From PUND01 sp046538345 (GTDB taxonomy: Bacteria; Planctomycetota; Phycisphaerae; SM23-33), in contig JBKHJB010000011.1 of NCBI GenBank assembly GCA_046538345.1, forward strand, positions 1 through 25,903: a stretch of DNA of 25,903 nucleotides, written 5' to 3'. Position 1 is the first letter of the stretch. Each line of letters opens with the position of its first letter. Under the pieces are notes generated by a model. It ran no database searches. It had not been told where the DNA came from and saw only the letters and a list, made by a program, of their open reading frames with translations. A program made the position numbers and the translations under genes. Below are positions 7,615 through 15,451 of this stretch, one piece after another.

Positions 7615-9243
7615 TTACACCTGAACCCGCGCAAGCTCACGCTTGTTGAAAATGATACATGCCACCAGCAGGATCAGCGCCGAACGGACTACCAGCGCCC
7701 ACAAGACCGTCTCCCCAACCGCCGGCCAGGAGATGAGCATACCATCAACAAAGCTTTCGGTGGGGGAGGTGCGGCTGAAATTCGGAAGCAATTGGTCCAT
7801 TACGTAGAAGACCCCCCTGCCGATATACTGGCCGATACCCTCGGTGGCCGGGAGTATCCGCGTGGACTCGGCGAGAAAACCTCGCAGCATCGCGAAGGGC
7901 AGAACCGCCAGACATACCAGCGATCCGACGGCGAAGGACAGGAACGTGCCCGCGAACACGCCCAAGGCCGCGATAAACGAAACCTGCACCAGTATCAGGA
8001 ACATGCCTCGGATAAAGTTCCACTCGAAGCCCCCCACCCTGAAGAGTATCCCGAGGTTCTCGCGCTGAATACCTATGCTGAAATCCGAGCGATTGAAATA
8101 TCTTACGATGGTTCGGCCGCTTTCCTCGTCAACCACGCGCGACGAAAGCGTCACGGTCGAAGGTGTTCCGGAGGGGTCGTCGCGCACGTCGCCCGAGCTG
8201 AATCCTGTTCGGGGGTTCCGGGCTATCCACGCACCCGGCAGGTTCTCACCATACGTCTCGGTCAGCGGATCCAGCCGGTATGTAAGCTGGATGGTCTCGT
8301 CCACGACGACATCCACCTCGCGGTCGGTTTCCAGACCGGCGGAGCGGGCCCGGCGCATGTCGTCCTCGCTTTCGAAAGCGACGTCGAACCATTCTCCACT
8401 CAGTCCCAACACGCGTCCCTCGACACCCGCGACGCGCACCGGTCCGCGATAGACCAACCGCGACAACAGCCGGTCCGGCGCTTCGACCCGGGCCAGCCCC
8501 TGCTGCGGTGCCGTCTCCCGGACCTCACCCGTGCCGGTGAATCGCCCTCCCTCCACGTCGATACTCTCGAACGTCCACTGAATCCTGCCGCCGGGACTTA
8601 CCGATTGCCGCTGCTGGAGCTCCTGCTTGTATATCTCCTCGGCCAGAAGCTCGCGGGCTCGCTGCTCGTCGCCGTCGGCTTCGGGAAGAAATCGCTCGAC
8701 GTTCTCCTCGTAGCGATTCTCTTCCTGGAGCTTGCGTATCCGCTGCTCGACCTGGCTGCGGATTTCTTCCTCCACTCCCACCGGGGCGCTTCGCACGCGG
8801 GCTGTGAATATCTCCGTCTCCACGGCGCGGCGCTGGTCCGGCGGCGCCTCTCGCATGCGAAGGTATTGGGCGAGGGAATATATCCCCGCCGCCGAGACGG
8901 TAACCAGCAAAGCGTTGAGCATTACCACGCCGAGCCAGCGTCCGAGCACGTAATGCCACCTGCTCAGCGGTTTGCTGGCGATGGTGAAGATATGCTTGCG
9001 CTCCACGTCGGAGCTTACAGCTCCTACGGACAAAAAGACAGTCGCCAGTGTCAGCAGCGCGCCGGTGATCCCCGGCGCGTAGGCCAGGAAAGTCCGAATG
9101 CGCCCCGGGAGCGTGCCGTCGCCGGTCATCACGAACGGAAGCGTGCCGATGCACACCGTCAGCAGTACGATGAACACCGCCGCCACCTTCGTGCGCAGAC
9201 ACTGACTGAAGGTTTGGCGGGCAATGGCCCAGATGCCTCGCAT
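7615..9243 (-). CDS. ABC-2 type transporter permease with large internal soluble domain
   Basis: This 542-residue membrane protein pairs with the ATPase gene just upstream. Membrane segments are visible near residues 19-38, 52-76 and 107-127. A hydrophilic region of about 270 residues follows, beginning with a charged coiled-coil-like part (about 140-235, Glu/Arg/Gln-rich). The C-terminus has several more segments (GMFLILVQVSFIAALGVFAGTFLSF and beyond). The motif VERKHIFTIASKPLSRWHYVLGRWLG between segments 2 and 3 is typical of NosY/GldF-like ABC-2 permeases. Its ATG overlaps the ATPase stop by one base (TAATG), which implies coupled translation. It probably forms the transmembrane half of an exporter; the exported substrate cannot be read from the sequence. 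The large domain between TM3 and the C-terminal bundle is unusual in size. Confidence 0.85.
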   Translation of the reverse strand: MRGIWAIARQTFSQCLRTKVAAVFIVLLTVCIGTLPFVMTGDGTLPGRIRTFLAYAPGITGALLTLATVFLSVGAVSSDVERKHIFTIASKPLSRWHYVLGRWLGVVMLNALLVTVSAAGIYSLAQYLRMREAPPDQRRAVETEIFTARVRSAPVGVEEEIRSQVEQRIRKLQEENRYEENVERFLPEADGDEQRARELLAEEIYKQELQQRQSVSPGGRIQWTFESIDVEGGRFTGTGEVRETAPQQGLARVEAPDRLLSRLVYRGPVRVAGVEGRVLGLSGEWFDVAFESEDDMRRARSAGLETDREVDVVVDETIQLTYRLDPLTETYGENLPGAWIARNPRTGFSSGDVRDDPSGTPSTVTLSSRVVDEESGRTIVRYFNRSDFSIGIQRENLGILFRVGGFEWNFIRGMFLILVQVSFIAALGVFAGTFLSFAVGSLVCLAVLPFAMLRGFLAESTRILPATEGIGQYIGRGVFYVMDQLLPNFSRTSPTESFVDGMLISWPAVGETVLWALVVRSALILLVACIIFNKRELARVQV

Positions 9244-10487
9244 TACTGCTTCTCCCGCGAGTCGCTGTCGTCCGCGTCCTCGTCGCGGTTGTCTCGGCCG
9301 AGAAGCTCGTTGAGCACGTCGCGGTCGGCCTGTTCGCTGCGGGACGTCTGTTCGGATTCGGCCTGTTCCCGGTCCGACTCGTCCTGCGAGGGTTCCTCAC
9401 CGTGGCCGGAAACCAGGTCCTCGAGGATCTCTTCGGCGGGTTCTTCCTCGCGGCGTGGAGCGGATTGTTCGGTTTTCCCGGCCGGCTGCTCCTCTGCGGC
9501 TTGCTGCTCGGCGCCCGAGTGGGCGACCAGTTGGTCGATCACCCCTCTGCCTTCCCGCGGGGCCGCCTGCAGGAACTCGGCCACTTCCCCGGTGCCCACA
9601 GCTCCGCCGGTTCGCAGGCGTTGCCTCTGGGCGTCTTCGACAATCTGCAGGAACAGCGCCTCCAGCGAGGTCCGCGGGGTGGAGACTTCCACCACGTCGC
9701 GCCCCGAGTTTTCGAGGACAGACTGCACCTTCTGAAGGGTCTGCTGGTCGAGTTGCTCGGTGGTAATCTGCGTCAGGCCGCCGCGGGCCAGCAGCTCGTC
9801 CATTTGCCCCAGGGCGCGTCGCTTGCCTCCGTAGAGCACGCATACGCGGTCGCAGACGTCTTCCACGTCGGCCAGCAGATGGCTGGACAGGATGACAGTC
9901 TTGCCCCGCTGTGCGAGCAGGCGGATGAGGTCTTTGAACTGACGCGTGCCGATGGGGTCCATCCCGCCGGTCGGCTCGTCGAGAATCAGCAGGTCCGGGT
10001 CGTTTATCAGTGCCTGGGCGAGTCCGATGCGACGCTGCATGCCTTTGGAGTACTCGCCCACTCTCCGATAAGCCACGCCGCGAAGCCCCACCATATCCAG
10101 GAGCATCTCGATGCGCCGCCGGCGTTCCCCACGGGGTTGATGAAACAATCGCCCGTAGAAGTCAAGCGTCTCGCGGGCGTCAAGGAACGGATAGAGGTAC
10201 GAATCTTCGGGCAGAAAGCCGATGCGGTTCTTGGTGGCAACGTCCGTGGGACGGCGGCCGAACACCGCAATCCTGCCACGCGTGGGGAACAGCAAACCCA
10301 GGATCATCTTCAGCGTGGTGGTCTTGCCCGAGCCGTTAGGACCAAGCAGGCCGAATACTTCGCCAGGGCGAATCTCCAGATCCAGCTCCGAGACCGCTGT
10401 GACTTTCTCACGAAGCCAGAAGTCGCGAAACACTTTCGTGAGCTTGGCCGTGGTGACCACTTTCTTTTCGGTTGCTTGCTGCGCCAT
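9243..10487 (-). CDS. ABC transporter ATP-binding protein with acidic C-terminal tail
   Basis: From the ATG at 10487 the protein has 414 residues; an upstream GTG at 10529, overlapping the previous stop, would add 14. The nucleotide-binding domain spans residues 10-235: Walker A GPNGSGKT (49-56), signature YSKGMQRR (146-153) in place of LSGGQ, Walker B LLILDEPTGGMDP with Asp170 and Glu171, and switch His203 in SSHLL. This is the CcmA/GldA-type ATPase that drives ABC-2 exporters. After residue 290 comes a low-complexity tail of about 125 residues, very rich in Glu, Gln, Asp and Ser, that is not part of the usual fold. The tail may contact the neighbouring SPFH proteins or permease; that is speculative. 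Gene order and overlaps place it in the same operon as the permease. Confidence 0.92.
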   Translation of the reverse strand: MAQQATEKKVVTTAKLTKVFRDFWLREKVTAVSELDLEIRPGEVFGLLGPNGSGKTTTLKMILGLLFPTRGRIAVFGRRPTDVATKNRIGFLPEDSYLYPFLDARETLDFYGRLFHQPRGERRRRIEMLLDMVGLRGVAYRRVGEYSKGMQRRIGLAQALINDPDLLILDEPTGGMDPIGTRQFKDLIRLLAQRGKTVILSSHLLADVEDVCDRVCVLYGGKRRALGQMDELLARGGLTQITTEQLDQQTLQKVQSVLENSGRDVVEVSTPRTSLEALFLQIVEDAQRQRLRTGGAVGTGEVAEFLQAAPREGRGVIDQLVAHSGAEQQAAEEQPAGKTEQSAPRREEEPAEEILEDLVSGHGEEPSQDESDREQAESEQTSRSEQADRDVLNELLGRDNRDEDADDSDSREKQ

Positions 10488-10525
10488 AGGTATTTGTCCG
10501 TCCGGTCGGAACGGCGGGTGCAGCG

Positions 10526-11914
10526 TCACTCAGATACGCGCTGCTGCAGCGCCTTCAGTGCTTCGCGTTCGATCTCGCGAGCAATCTCCGGTGGTCGGCG
10601 TATCCGCAGGACCGCCTTCTGCCGGCCCGGCGGGATGATGTACTTCTCCACCCCGCTGCGGGAGAGAATCTCGCCTCGGGTCTCGGCCCAGAGATATTGC
10701 ATCATAATATCGGGGTCGCGTTCAAACTCGGGTCTCAACTCCGCGAACTTCCTGGCCCGACTTTTCACGGATTCCACCACTTGTGTTTTGTAGGCCCGGG
10801 CTTCCGCGAGGATACGGCTGGCGTCGCCGCCGGTGGTGCCCAACTGCAGCACCTGGTCTATCATCTCAAGGACTTCTTCGGCTTCGGCGAGCAGTTGTTG
10901 GCGTTCGTCGCTGTCCCCGGCCTGCTCGGCCCGGCGGGCGGCTTCCACGAGGCGGCTGTACTGTCCGATGAGGTCGAACTCCTCCGTCTCGTCGTCGGGT
11001 CGTTGTTGTCCCAGGCGCCAAGGTCTGCCAACCAGACGCACGTAATTCGCGCCGGCGGCTCCGGCGAGGATATCCTGGGCTTCCGACTCGGCGGACTTGA
11101 CGAGCTGCTCGGCCTCGCTGGAGGCGTTCTGCGCATCTTCGTAGGCAGGTCGGGCACGGAGGGGCCACTCGTTGCCCTCCAGGTCAACCGTCCTGATTAC
11201 CAGACCGGTGCTCAACTCATCCAGATATCTCTGGGCGTCGTGCATGACGTCGGTCTTGAACTGCTCCTGCTCGCCGCGCCTGAGTCCGTCCGCGGTCCTG
11301 TGGGCCGCCGCCCGTATAGCCGCCAAGCACACCGCGGTGCGTATGAACTCCTCGGCGGGGTCGACGGTAATCTTCTCGTTGCTGCCGGGGATGGTCGTAA
11401 CATAGGGGTCCGGCACATTGCGCGTATAGGCGACGGGGTCTTCCACCCGGTAGGCAATACCCAGTTTCATGTGCAGCAGACTGCGATCGCCGGTCAGCAG
11501 GCCACCGTCCCAGCCCGGGCGCAAGCCCTGTGCGTAGGGACTGACGTCGCTGAGCGGTTTGGTCTGGTCTTCCGGCGTAAGGTGCATCCAGAAGTCGTCC
11601 ACGACGGCGCGTCGCTCGCGCATATCGATCTTCTCGATACGCCCTATGGGGAACGGCCAACCATACGCCAGTCCTTCTCCGGCGACACCGGTGATGTGTC
11701 CGAAACGGTAAATGATACCGTTTTCACCGGAGTCCACACTCGCCAGACCGGTAAGGGTCCAAGCGGCCAGCACCAGTACCATTACCAGCGACAGCAGTCG
11801 GAAGCTCACCCGCAGGGCGTCGGCGAGTGAACGGGAGGCCTCGTCCTCGGCTTCCAGAACCGGGTCGGGCGTCGGCTGGACCCTTCGCTGTTCGTCCTGT
11901 TGTTCGGCTGTCAT
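10526..11914 (-). CDS. HflK-like SPFH/prohibitin-domain protein
   Basis: This 462-residue protein has a 35-residue cytoplasmic start, one membrane segment (about 36-57) and then an SPFH domain starting SVDSGENGIIYRFG, with GLAYGWPFPIGRIEKIDMRERR, a variant of the HflK/HflC 'HxxWPxP' strand. The C-terminal half is long, helical and Ala/Glu-rich (roughly 250-440), as in HflK, and ends with YIIPPGRQKAVLRI. Compared with a usual HflK (about 380-420 residues) it has extra helical sequence around residues 300-370. HflK and HflC normally form a cage in the inner membrane that encloses FtsH; no ftsH is in this window. Its ATG overlaps the stop of the HflC-like gene (ATGA), and its own stop abuts the ABC ATPase gene. 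Calling it 'hflK' proper would be too strong. Confidence 0.82.
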   Translation of the reverse strand: MTAEQQDEQRRVQPTPDPVLEAEDEASRSLADALRVSFRLLSLVMVLVLAAWTLTGLASVDSGENGIIYRFGHITGVAGEGLAYGWPFPIGRIEKIDMRERRAVVDDFWMHLTPEDQTKPLSDVSPYAQGLRPGWDGGLLTGDRSLLHMKLGIAYRVEDPVAYTRNVPDPYVTTIPGSNEKITVDPAEEFIRTAVCLAAIRAAAHRTADGLRRGEQEQFKTDVMHDAQRYLDELSTGLVIRTVDLEGNEWPLRARPAYEDAQNASSEAEQLVKSAESEAQDILAGAAGANYVRLVGRPWRLGQQRPDDETEEFDLIGQYSRLVEAARRAEQAGDSDERQQLLAEAEEVLEMIDQVLQLGTTGGDASRILAEARAYKTQVVESVKSRARKFAELRPEFERDPDIMMQYLWAETRGEILSRSGVEKYIIPPGRQKAVLRIRRPPEIAREIEREALKALQQRVSE

Positions 11915-12981
11915 TGTTGGTCGTCCTCGGACTCGGCACGCTGCTCAGCGCTTTGTTCGGCACTACCGTCGGTCCGCAGCGGTTCGGGCAGCTTGAGCGA
12001 TTCGGTGGTCGGCGCTTCGCGGAAGAAATCCACGCTGGGAAGCTGCGTGCCGTCCAGCAGTATCACGGTGCGCTCGCTCAATTCCTCGCGCAGCGACTGC
12101 AGATATCGCAGGAACGCACTGAGCTGCGGATTCTCGGCGAACTGCCTGTAGTATTCGGCGGCCGCCCTGTCGCCCTCGGTGCGGATGTCCTGCGCCTTGC
12201 GCTCCGCAAAGGCGATAATCTGGTCGCTTGCGGCACGCGCTCGCTCTCGAATGGCGGTCGCCATGGCTTCCGCGCGGGCTCGGAACGTCTCGGCGGCGGC
12301 GGTCCGCTCTTCGCGCATGGCGTCTATAACCTTGGCCGTGGCGCCCTCGGGAATGTTCAAGCTCTTGATACCAAGCGCCTCTATCCGCACGCCGTACAGC
12401 TCTGAGGCCTGCTCCCGCAGGCGAGGGAGGATTTCCTCCTGGGCGATTTCGCGAAGCTTCATCTTCTCCGGGTCGGTGTTTACAAAGTCTTCGAACGGGT
12501 GTTGTCCCACCACGTCCCGCTTACGGCTGCGAAGCAGCGAGCGGATGCCGCGCTCGGCGGCTTCGATGGTGCGGACGCTTTCGTAGAACCGCCGTGGGTC
12601 TTCGATCCGCCAGGTGCAGGACATTGTCAACAGGATGGGGTTTTTGTCCTGGGTCTGTACCTCGTCAACGGGATCCTCGAAAATAAAGGTCCGCGCGTCG
12701 TACCTTACGACGGACTGGACGGGGTACGGCCAGCGGAAATGCAGCCCCGCGTCGGCTGTTTGCTCCAGCGCGCCTTGCCGGGAGCCGGGCACGGCCGCTC
12801 CGGCTTCCGGGGCGTCGTCCTCGGATTCAGTCGGCTCTGAACCGTAGTAAACACTTGTGGTCTCGCCGAAGGTCTTGACCAGCACTATCTCGGTGGTCTC
12901 GACGGTAAACGCGACCATTGTCGCGAGCAGCGCCAGAACCACCACCGCCGCCAGCACTATCAGTCCTATATGCCGTCTCAT
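11911..12981 (-). CDS. HflC-like SPFH/prohibitin-domain protein
   Basis: This 356-residue protein begins with a single membrane segment (residues 5-27) followed by an SPFH domain: VETTEIVLVKTFGE, HFRWPYPVQSVVRYDARTF and a long YGVRIEALGIKSLNIPEGATAKVIDAMREER segment, which is the conserved end of the HflC core. A Lys/Arg/Ala/Glu helix (about 235-300) leads to FLRYLQSLREEL and TVILLDGTQLPSVDFF, again HflC-like. The tail (330-356) is acidic and Gln-rich. An insertion of about 25 acidic residues (SEPTESEDDAPEAG region) interrupts the early SPFH domain. GAGGAAG about six bases before the ATG is a good ribosome binding site, so this gene can be translated independently of the upstream SPFH gene, 47 bp away. 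Confidence 0.87.
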   Translation of the reverse strand: MRRHIGLIVLAAVVVLALLATMVAFTVETTEIVLVKTFGETTSVYYGSEPTESEDDAPEAGAAVPGSRQGALEQTADAGLHFRWPYPVQSVVRYDARTFIFEDPVDEVQTQDKNPILLTMSCTWRIEDPRRFYESVRTIEAAERGIRSLLRSRKRDVVGQHPFEDFVNTDPEKMKLREIAQEEILPRLREQASELYGVRIEALGIKSLNIPEGATAKVIDAMREERTAAAETFRARAEAMATAIRERARAASDQIIAFAERKAQDIRTEGDRAAAEYYRQFAENPQLSAFLRYLQSLREELSERTVILLDGTQLPSVDFFREAPTTESLKLPEPLRTDGSAEQSAEQRAESEDDQQ

Positions 12982-13028
12982 CGTCGCTTCCTCAATTGGT
13001 GGTGCGGTGTCGCGCGTTCGGCGGTCAA

Positions 13029-15299
13029 CTAGTTATCGTCGCCGTCGGATTCGTACACGCCTTCCAGCACACCTCTTTCGCGTTCCAGATTCAGCCAAAG
13101 CTCTATCCTGTCCTTGTCCACGCCAAGGACGTATTTGTGCATGTCGGGCAGAACCTCGTCCCAGACGTCCAGCCACCGGTCCAGCATGTACATCTCCGGG
13201 CTTGCCTGGTACGCCAGCAACTCCCTGCGGAAGCTTTCGGCCTGCGACCTCTCGCCCAGTTCTCTCTGCCAACGGTAGGCGCGAGCATGGGCGAAAGTCG
13301 CAGCGGCAGTACCGGCTACATCGGAGAATCTCTGCTCGGCAAGCTCCTGGGCCTTGGTGAGTCGAGCGGACAGTCTCGGCTCGCCCTCGTCCTGTATTTC
13401 GCTGCGAACCTCCTCGAGCGTGTCGCGCCACTGGCGATACTCGGCCAACAGCGACTCGCGCGCGGGGCTTACACGTCCCAGAAGCTGCTCCTGGCGTATT
13501 TCACCAGCCAGTGTGGTGATGTCGTTGTTTACTATTCTGATGAACTCTTCGAGCCGGGAGGCCTGCTCGGCGGGGCTGGAACCGAGGTCCTCCAGTGTCT
13601 CAAGCTCGTCGAGCTTGCGGATCGCCAGACCCAGTCGCAAAGCCGTGGACGGGTCGCCGGCGACCTCCGCAAGCATGCGGTTGGCCTCGGTTTCGGCCTG
13701 ATAGCGGATAACCTCGGTCTCGCGCTCGGCCTCGACGTATTGCTCGAAGGCCCCGGCGGCTTCCTGCGGTGGGTGTGCCGCCGTTATACCGACCTCGACT
13801 ATCCGCACGCCCAGGTCCATCTCGTCCACGCGCGCCTGTATCCTCCGGTGAAGCTGCCGGGCCGCACGTTCACGCCCGAAGGTCATGATGGCTTCGGGAC
13901 GCTCCTCGAGTTCGCTGTCTATCGGCTCATCCAGCGACGCGCGGGCGCAGTAGTTGGTCATCTCCATGTACGCCACCGACTCCAGGACCGACTCGGCGTG
14001 AGTGAAGGCGAAGCCGTAGCGCAGGACGTCGTCTATGGCGTAACGCAACACCACTACCAGCTTGATAATCTGCACCGGCGGGGGCGGCTGCTCCGTCGCC
14101 AGATCCGCCTGCCTTCGCCGGGATGGTATTGCCACCAGGAAATTTCGCTCCTCGCGACGGCCGTGCTCCTCGGTCCAGAGGTAAATCTCGCGTCCCTTGA
14201 TGACTGTCGGCTCGCGCTGTGCGCCGACGCCGAGTGTTACCTCGTGTACGCTTCCGACATCGAAGTGTTGGGCTGTGTCAACGGGCCAAGGCCATTTCAA
14301 ATGCAGGCCGGGTTCCAGCAGTCCGCGCTCGAACCGCACGCGTCCCCAGCGGCTGACCACCGCCTGCTGACCGTCCCGGACCACCACCAGTGAACTGATG
14401 CCTATAAGCACGGCCACGCCGAAGAGAAGCAGCGGCACGAACGCCCTGCTGACCAGACGGTAGAACCACGTTCCTGATACTTCGAAGCCGAACTGGTAGT
14501 TCAGTGCCTCAGCCAGGGAGTGCCCCACCCTTCCGGGTTCGGCGGCCAGCGAGAACAAGCGACTCTCAAAGCTGGGTCGCGGCTGTTCGTCGGGCAGTCG
14601 TGGACGGTACATGTCCAGTATGAAATTCAGCACCAGCTCCACCGCCAGCACGAGTTGAACCGCCGGCAGCACGTGCGCGACTACCAGATCCACGCCGGGA
14701 TACTGTTGATAGACGGCCACCATCGAAATGATGACCGCACCCATCGCCAGCACGCAGACAAGCAGATAGCTTCCCGCGCTCCGGAGCATTCGCCATTCGG
14801 CTCGTCGGCTCATGCCGGTGGTGTAGCGGCTGAAGAGGAACCCTATCAGCGTCGCGGGCACGAGCAGCCAGACCGCCTTCTGCGGGGAATCTATCGTCGG
14901 TGTCGTTCGTTGCCACACCGAGCGCAGAACCAGCACTCCCACGACGGCGTGATAAGCGATCCACAGCAGCGTGAATATCGAGAACACCCACTTCTGGATG
15001 AACGCCGCCCTGGCGGCCGACGGTCGCAGTTCTCCCTCTTCGCCCTCTTCGAATATGGTCGCGGCCTGCTGATTCTCCATTTCCTCAAGCTCGGCCGCTT
15101 CGAGTTGCTCAAGATGCCGGGCGTGGAAGGTTATCGCCAGCACCAGCCAGACGGGCACACCGCCGACCAGCAGCAGCGTGCAGGTCATCGCCGCCGGCGA
15201 ACCCGTCCAGAGCCAGGTCGCCAGCAGTACGACGCTCAAGGCCGACTGGACTACGGCTCCGATAATCGAAACGTTCTTTGCTCGCCTCTGGTCTACCAT
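13029..15299 (-). CDS. Large polytopic SPFH-domain protein (HflK-like core with about six extra N-terminal membrane helices)
   Basis: This 756-residue protein heads the operon. Hydrophobic stretches lie near residues 11-31, 38-57, 104-127, 142-157, 177-197, 205-229 and 287-308. The last one immediately precedes an SPFH domain (VVVRDGQQAVVSRWGRVRFERGLLEPGLHLKWPWPVD, split here only by its length), the strand pattern of HflK. The downstream helical part (about 480-700) is Glu/Arg/Ala-rich, as in prohibitins, and the protein ends in an acidic tail. A usual HflK has one membrane helix, so the first 280 residues are an addition; a Glu-rich loop (62-92) lies between helices 2 and 3. AGGAGAGG lies 9-16 bases before the ATG at 15299. 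It probably anchors the SPFH assembly in the membrane; that is inferred. Confidence 0.82.
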   Translation of the reverse strand: MVDQRRAKNVSIIGAVVQSALSVVLLATWLWTGSPAAMTCTLLLVGGVPVWLVLAITFHARHLEQLEAAELEEMENQQAATIFEEGEEGELRPSAARAAFIQKWVFSIFTLLWIAYHAVVGVLVLRSVWQRTTPTIDSPQKAVWLLVPATLIGFLFSRYTTGMSRRAEWRMLRSAGSYLLVCVLAMGAVIISMVAVYQQYPGVDLVVAHVLPAVQLVLAVELVLNFILDMYRPRLPDEQPRPSFESRLFSLAAEPGRVGHSLAEALNYQFGFEVSGTWFYRLVSRAFVPLLLFGVAVLIGISSLVVVRDGQQAVVSRWGRVRFERGLLEPGLHLKWPWPVDTAQHFDVGSVHEVTLGVGAQREPTVIKGREIYLWTEEHGRREERNFLVAIPSRRRQADLATEQPPPPVQIIKLVVVLRYAIDDVLRYGFAFTHAESVLESVAYMEMTNYCARASLDEPIDSELEERPEAIMTFGRERAARQLHRRIQARVDEMDLGVRIVEVGITAAHPPQEAAGAFEQYVEAERETEVIRYQAETEANRMLAEVAGDPSTALRLGLAIRKLDELETLEDLGSSPAEQASRLEEFIRIVNNDITTLAGEIRQEQLLGRVSPARESLLAEYRQWRDTLEEVRSEIQDEGEPRLSARLTKAQELAEQRFSDVAGTAAATFAHARAYRWQRELGERSQAESFRRELLAYQASPEMYMLDRWLDVWDEVLPDMHKYVLGVDKDRIELWLNLERERGVLEGVYESDGDDN

Positions 15300-15339
15300 G
15301 TCCGATGCCTCTCCTGCCGCGCCGCGATACGGATGCCAC

Positions 15340-15369
15340 TTGCCCGGTTGCGGGCGGGACCGCTAGAAT
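15340..15369 (+). promoter_or_regulatory. Sigma70-like promoter of the divergent ABC-2 permease
   Basis: TTGCCC (15340-15345), an 18-bp spacer and TAGAAT (15364-15369, 5 of 6) form a good promoter. Its spacer and -35 box overlap a perfect inverted repeat GCCCG-GTTG-CGGGC (15342-15355), a possible repressor site. The 152-bp gap also must hold the start signal of the SPFH operon on the other strand; there I see only a weak candidate (TTCGCC, 17 bp, GATATT). Confidence 0.5.
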
Positions 15370-15451
15370 CCCCTGCGCGAACCGCGACCTTTTGCCCGCC
15401 GGCTACGTAATATCCCGCGTGCGACTTAACCGGCGAAGGAAACAGACAAAC

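Noticed and set aside
7435..9735. A 766-codon open frame on the plus strand
   Set aside because: It lies antisense to the ABC permease and ATPase genes, has no recognisable domain and a biased His/Arg/Gln composition; it is a shadow of high-GC coding DNA.
12918..14393. A 491-codon open frame on the plus strand opposite the SPFH genes
   Set aside because: No family motif; it is the complement of clearly conserved SPFH coding sequence.
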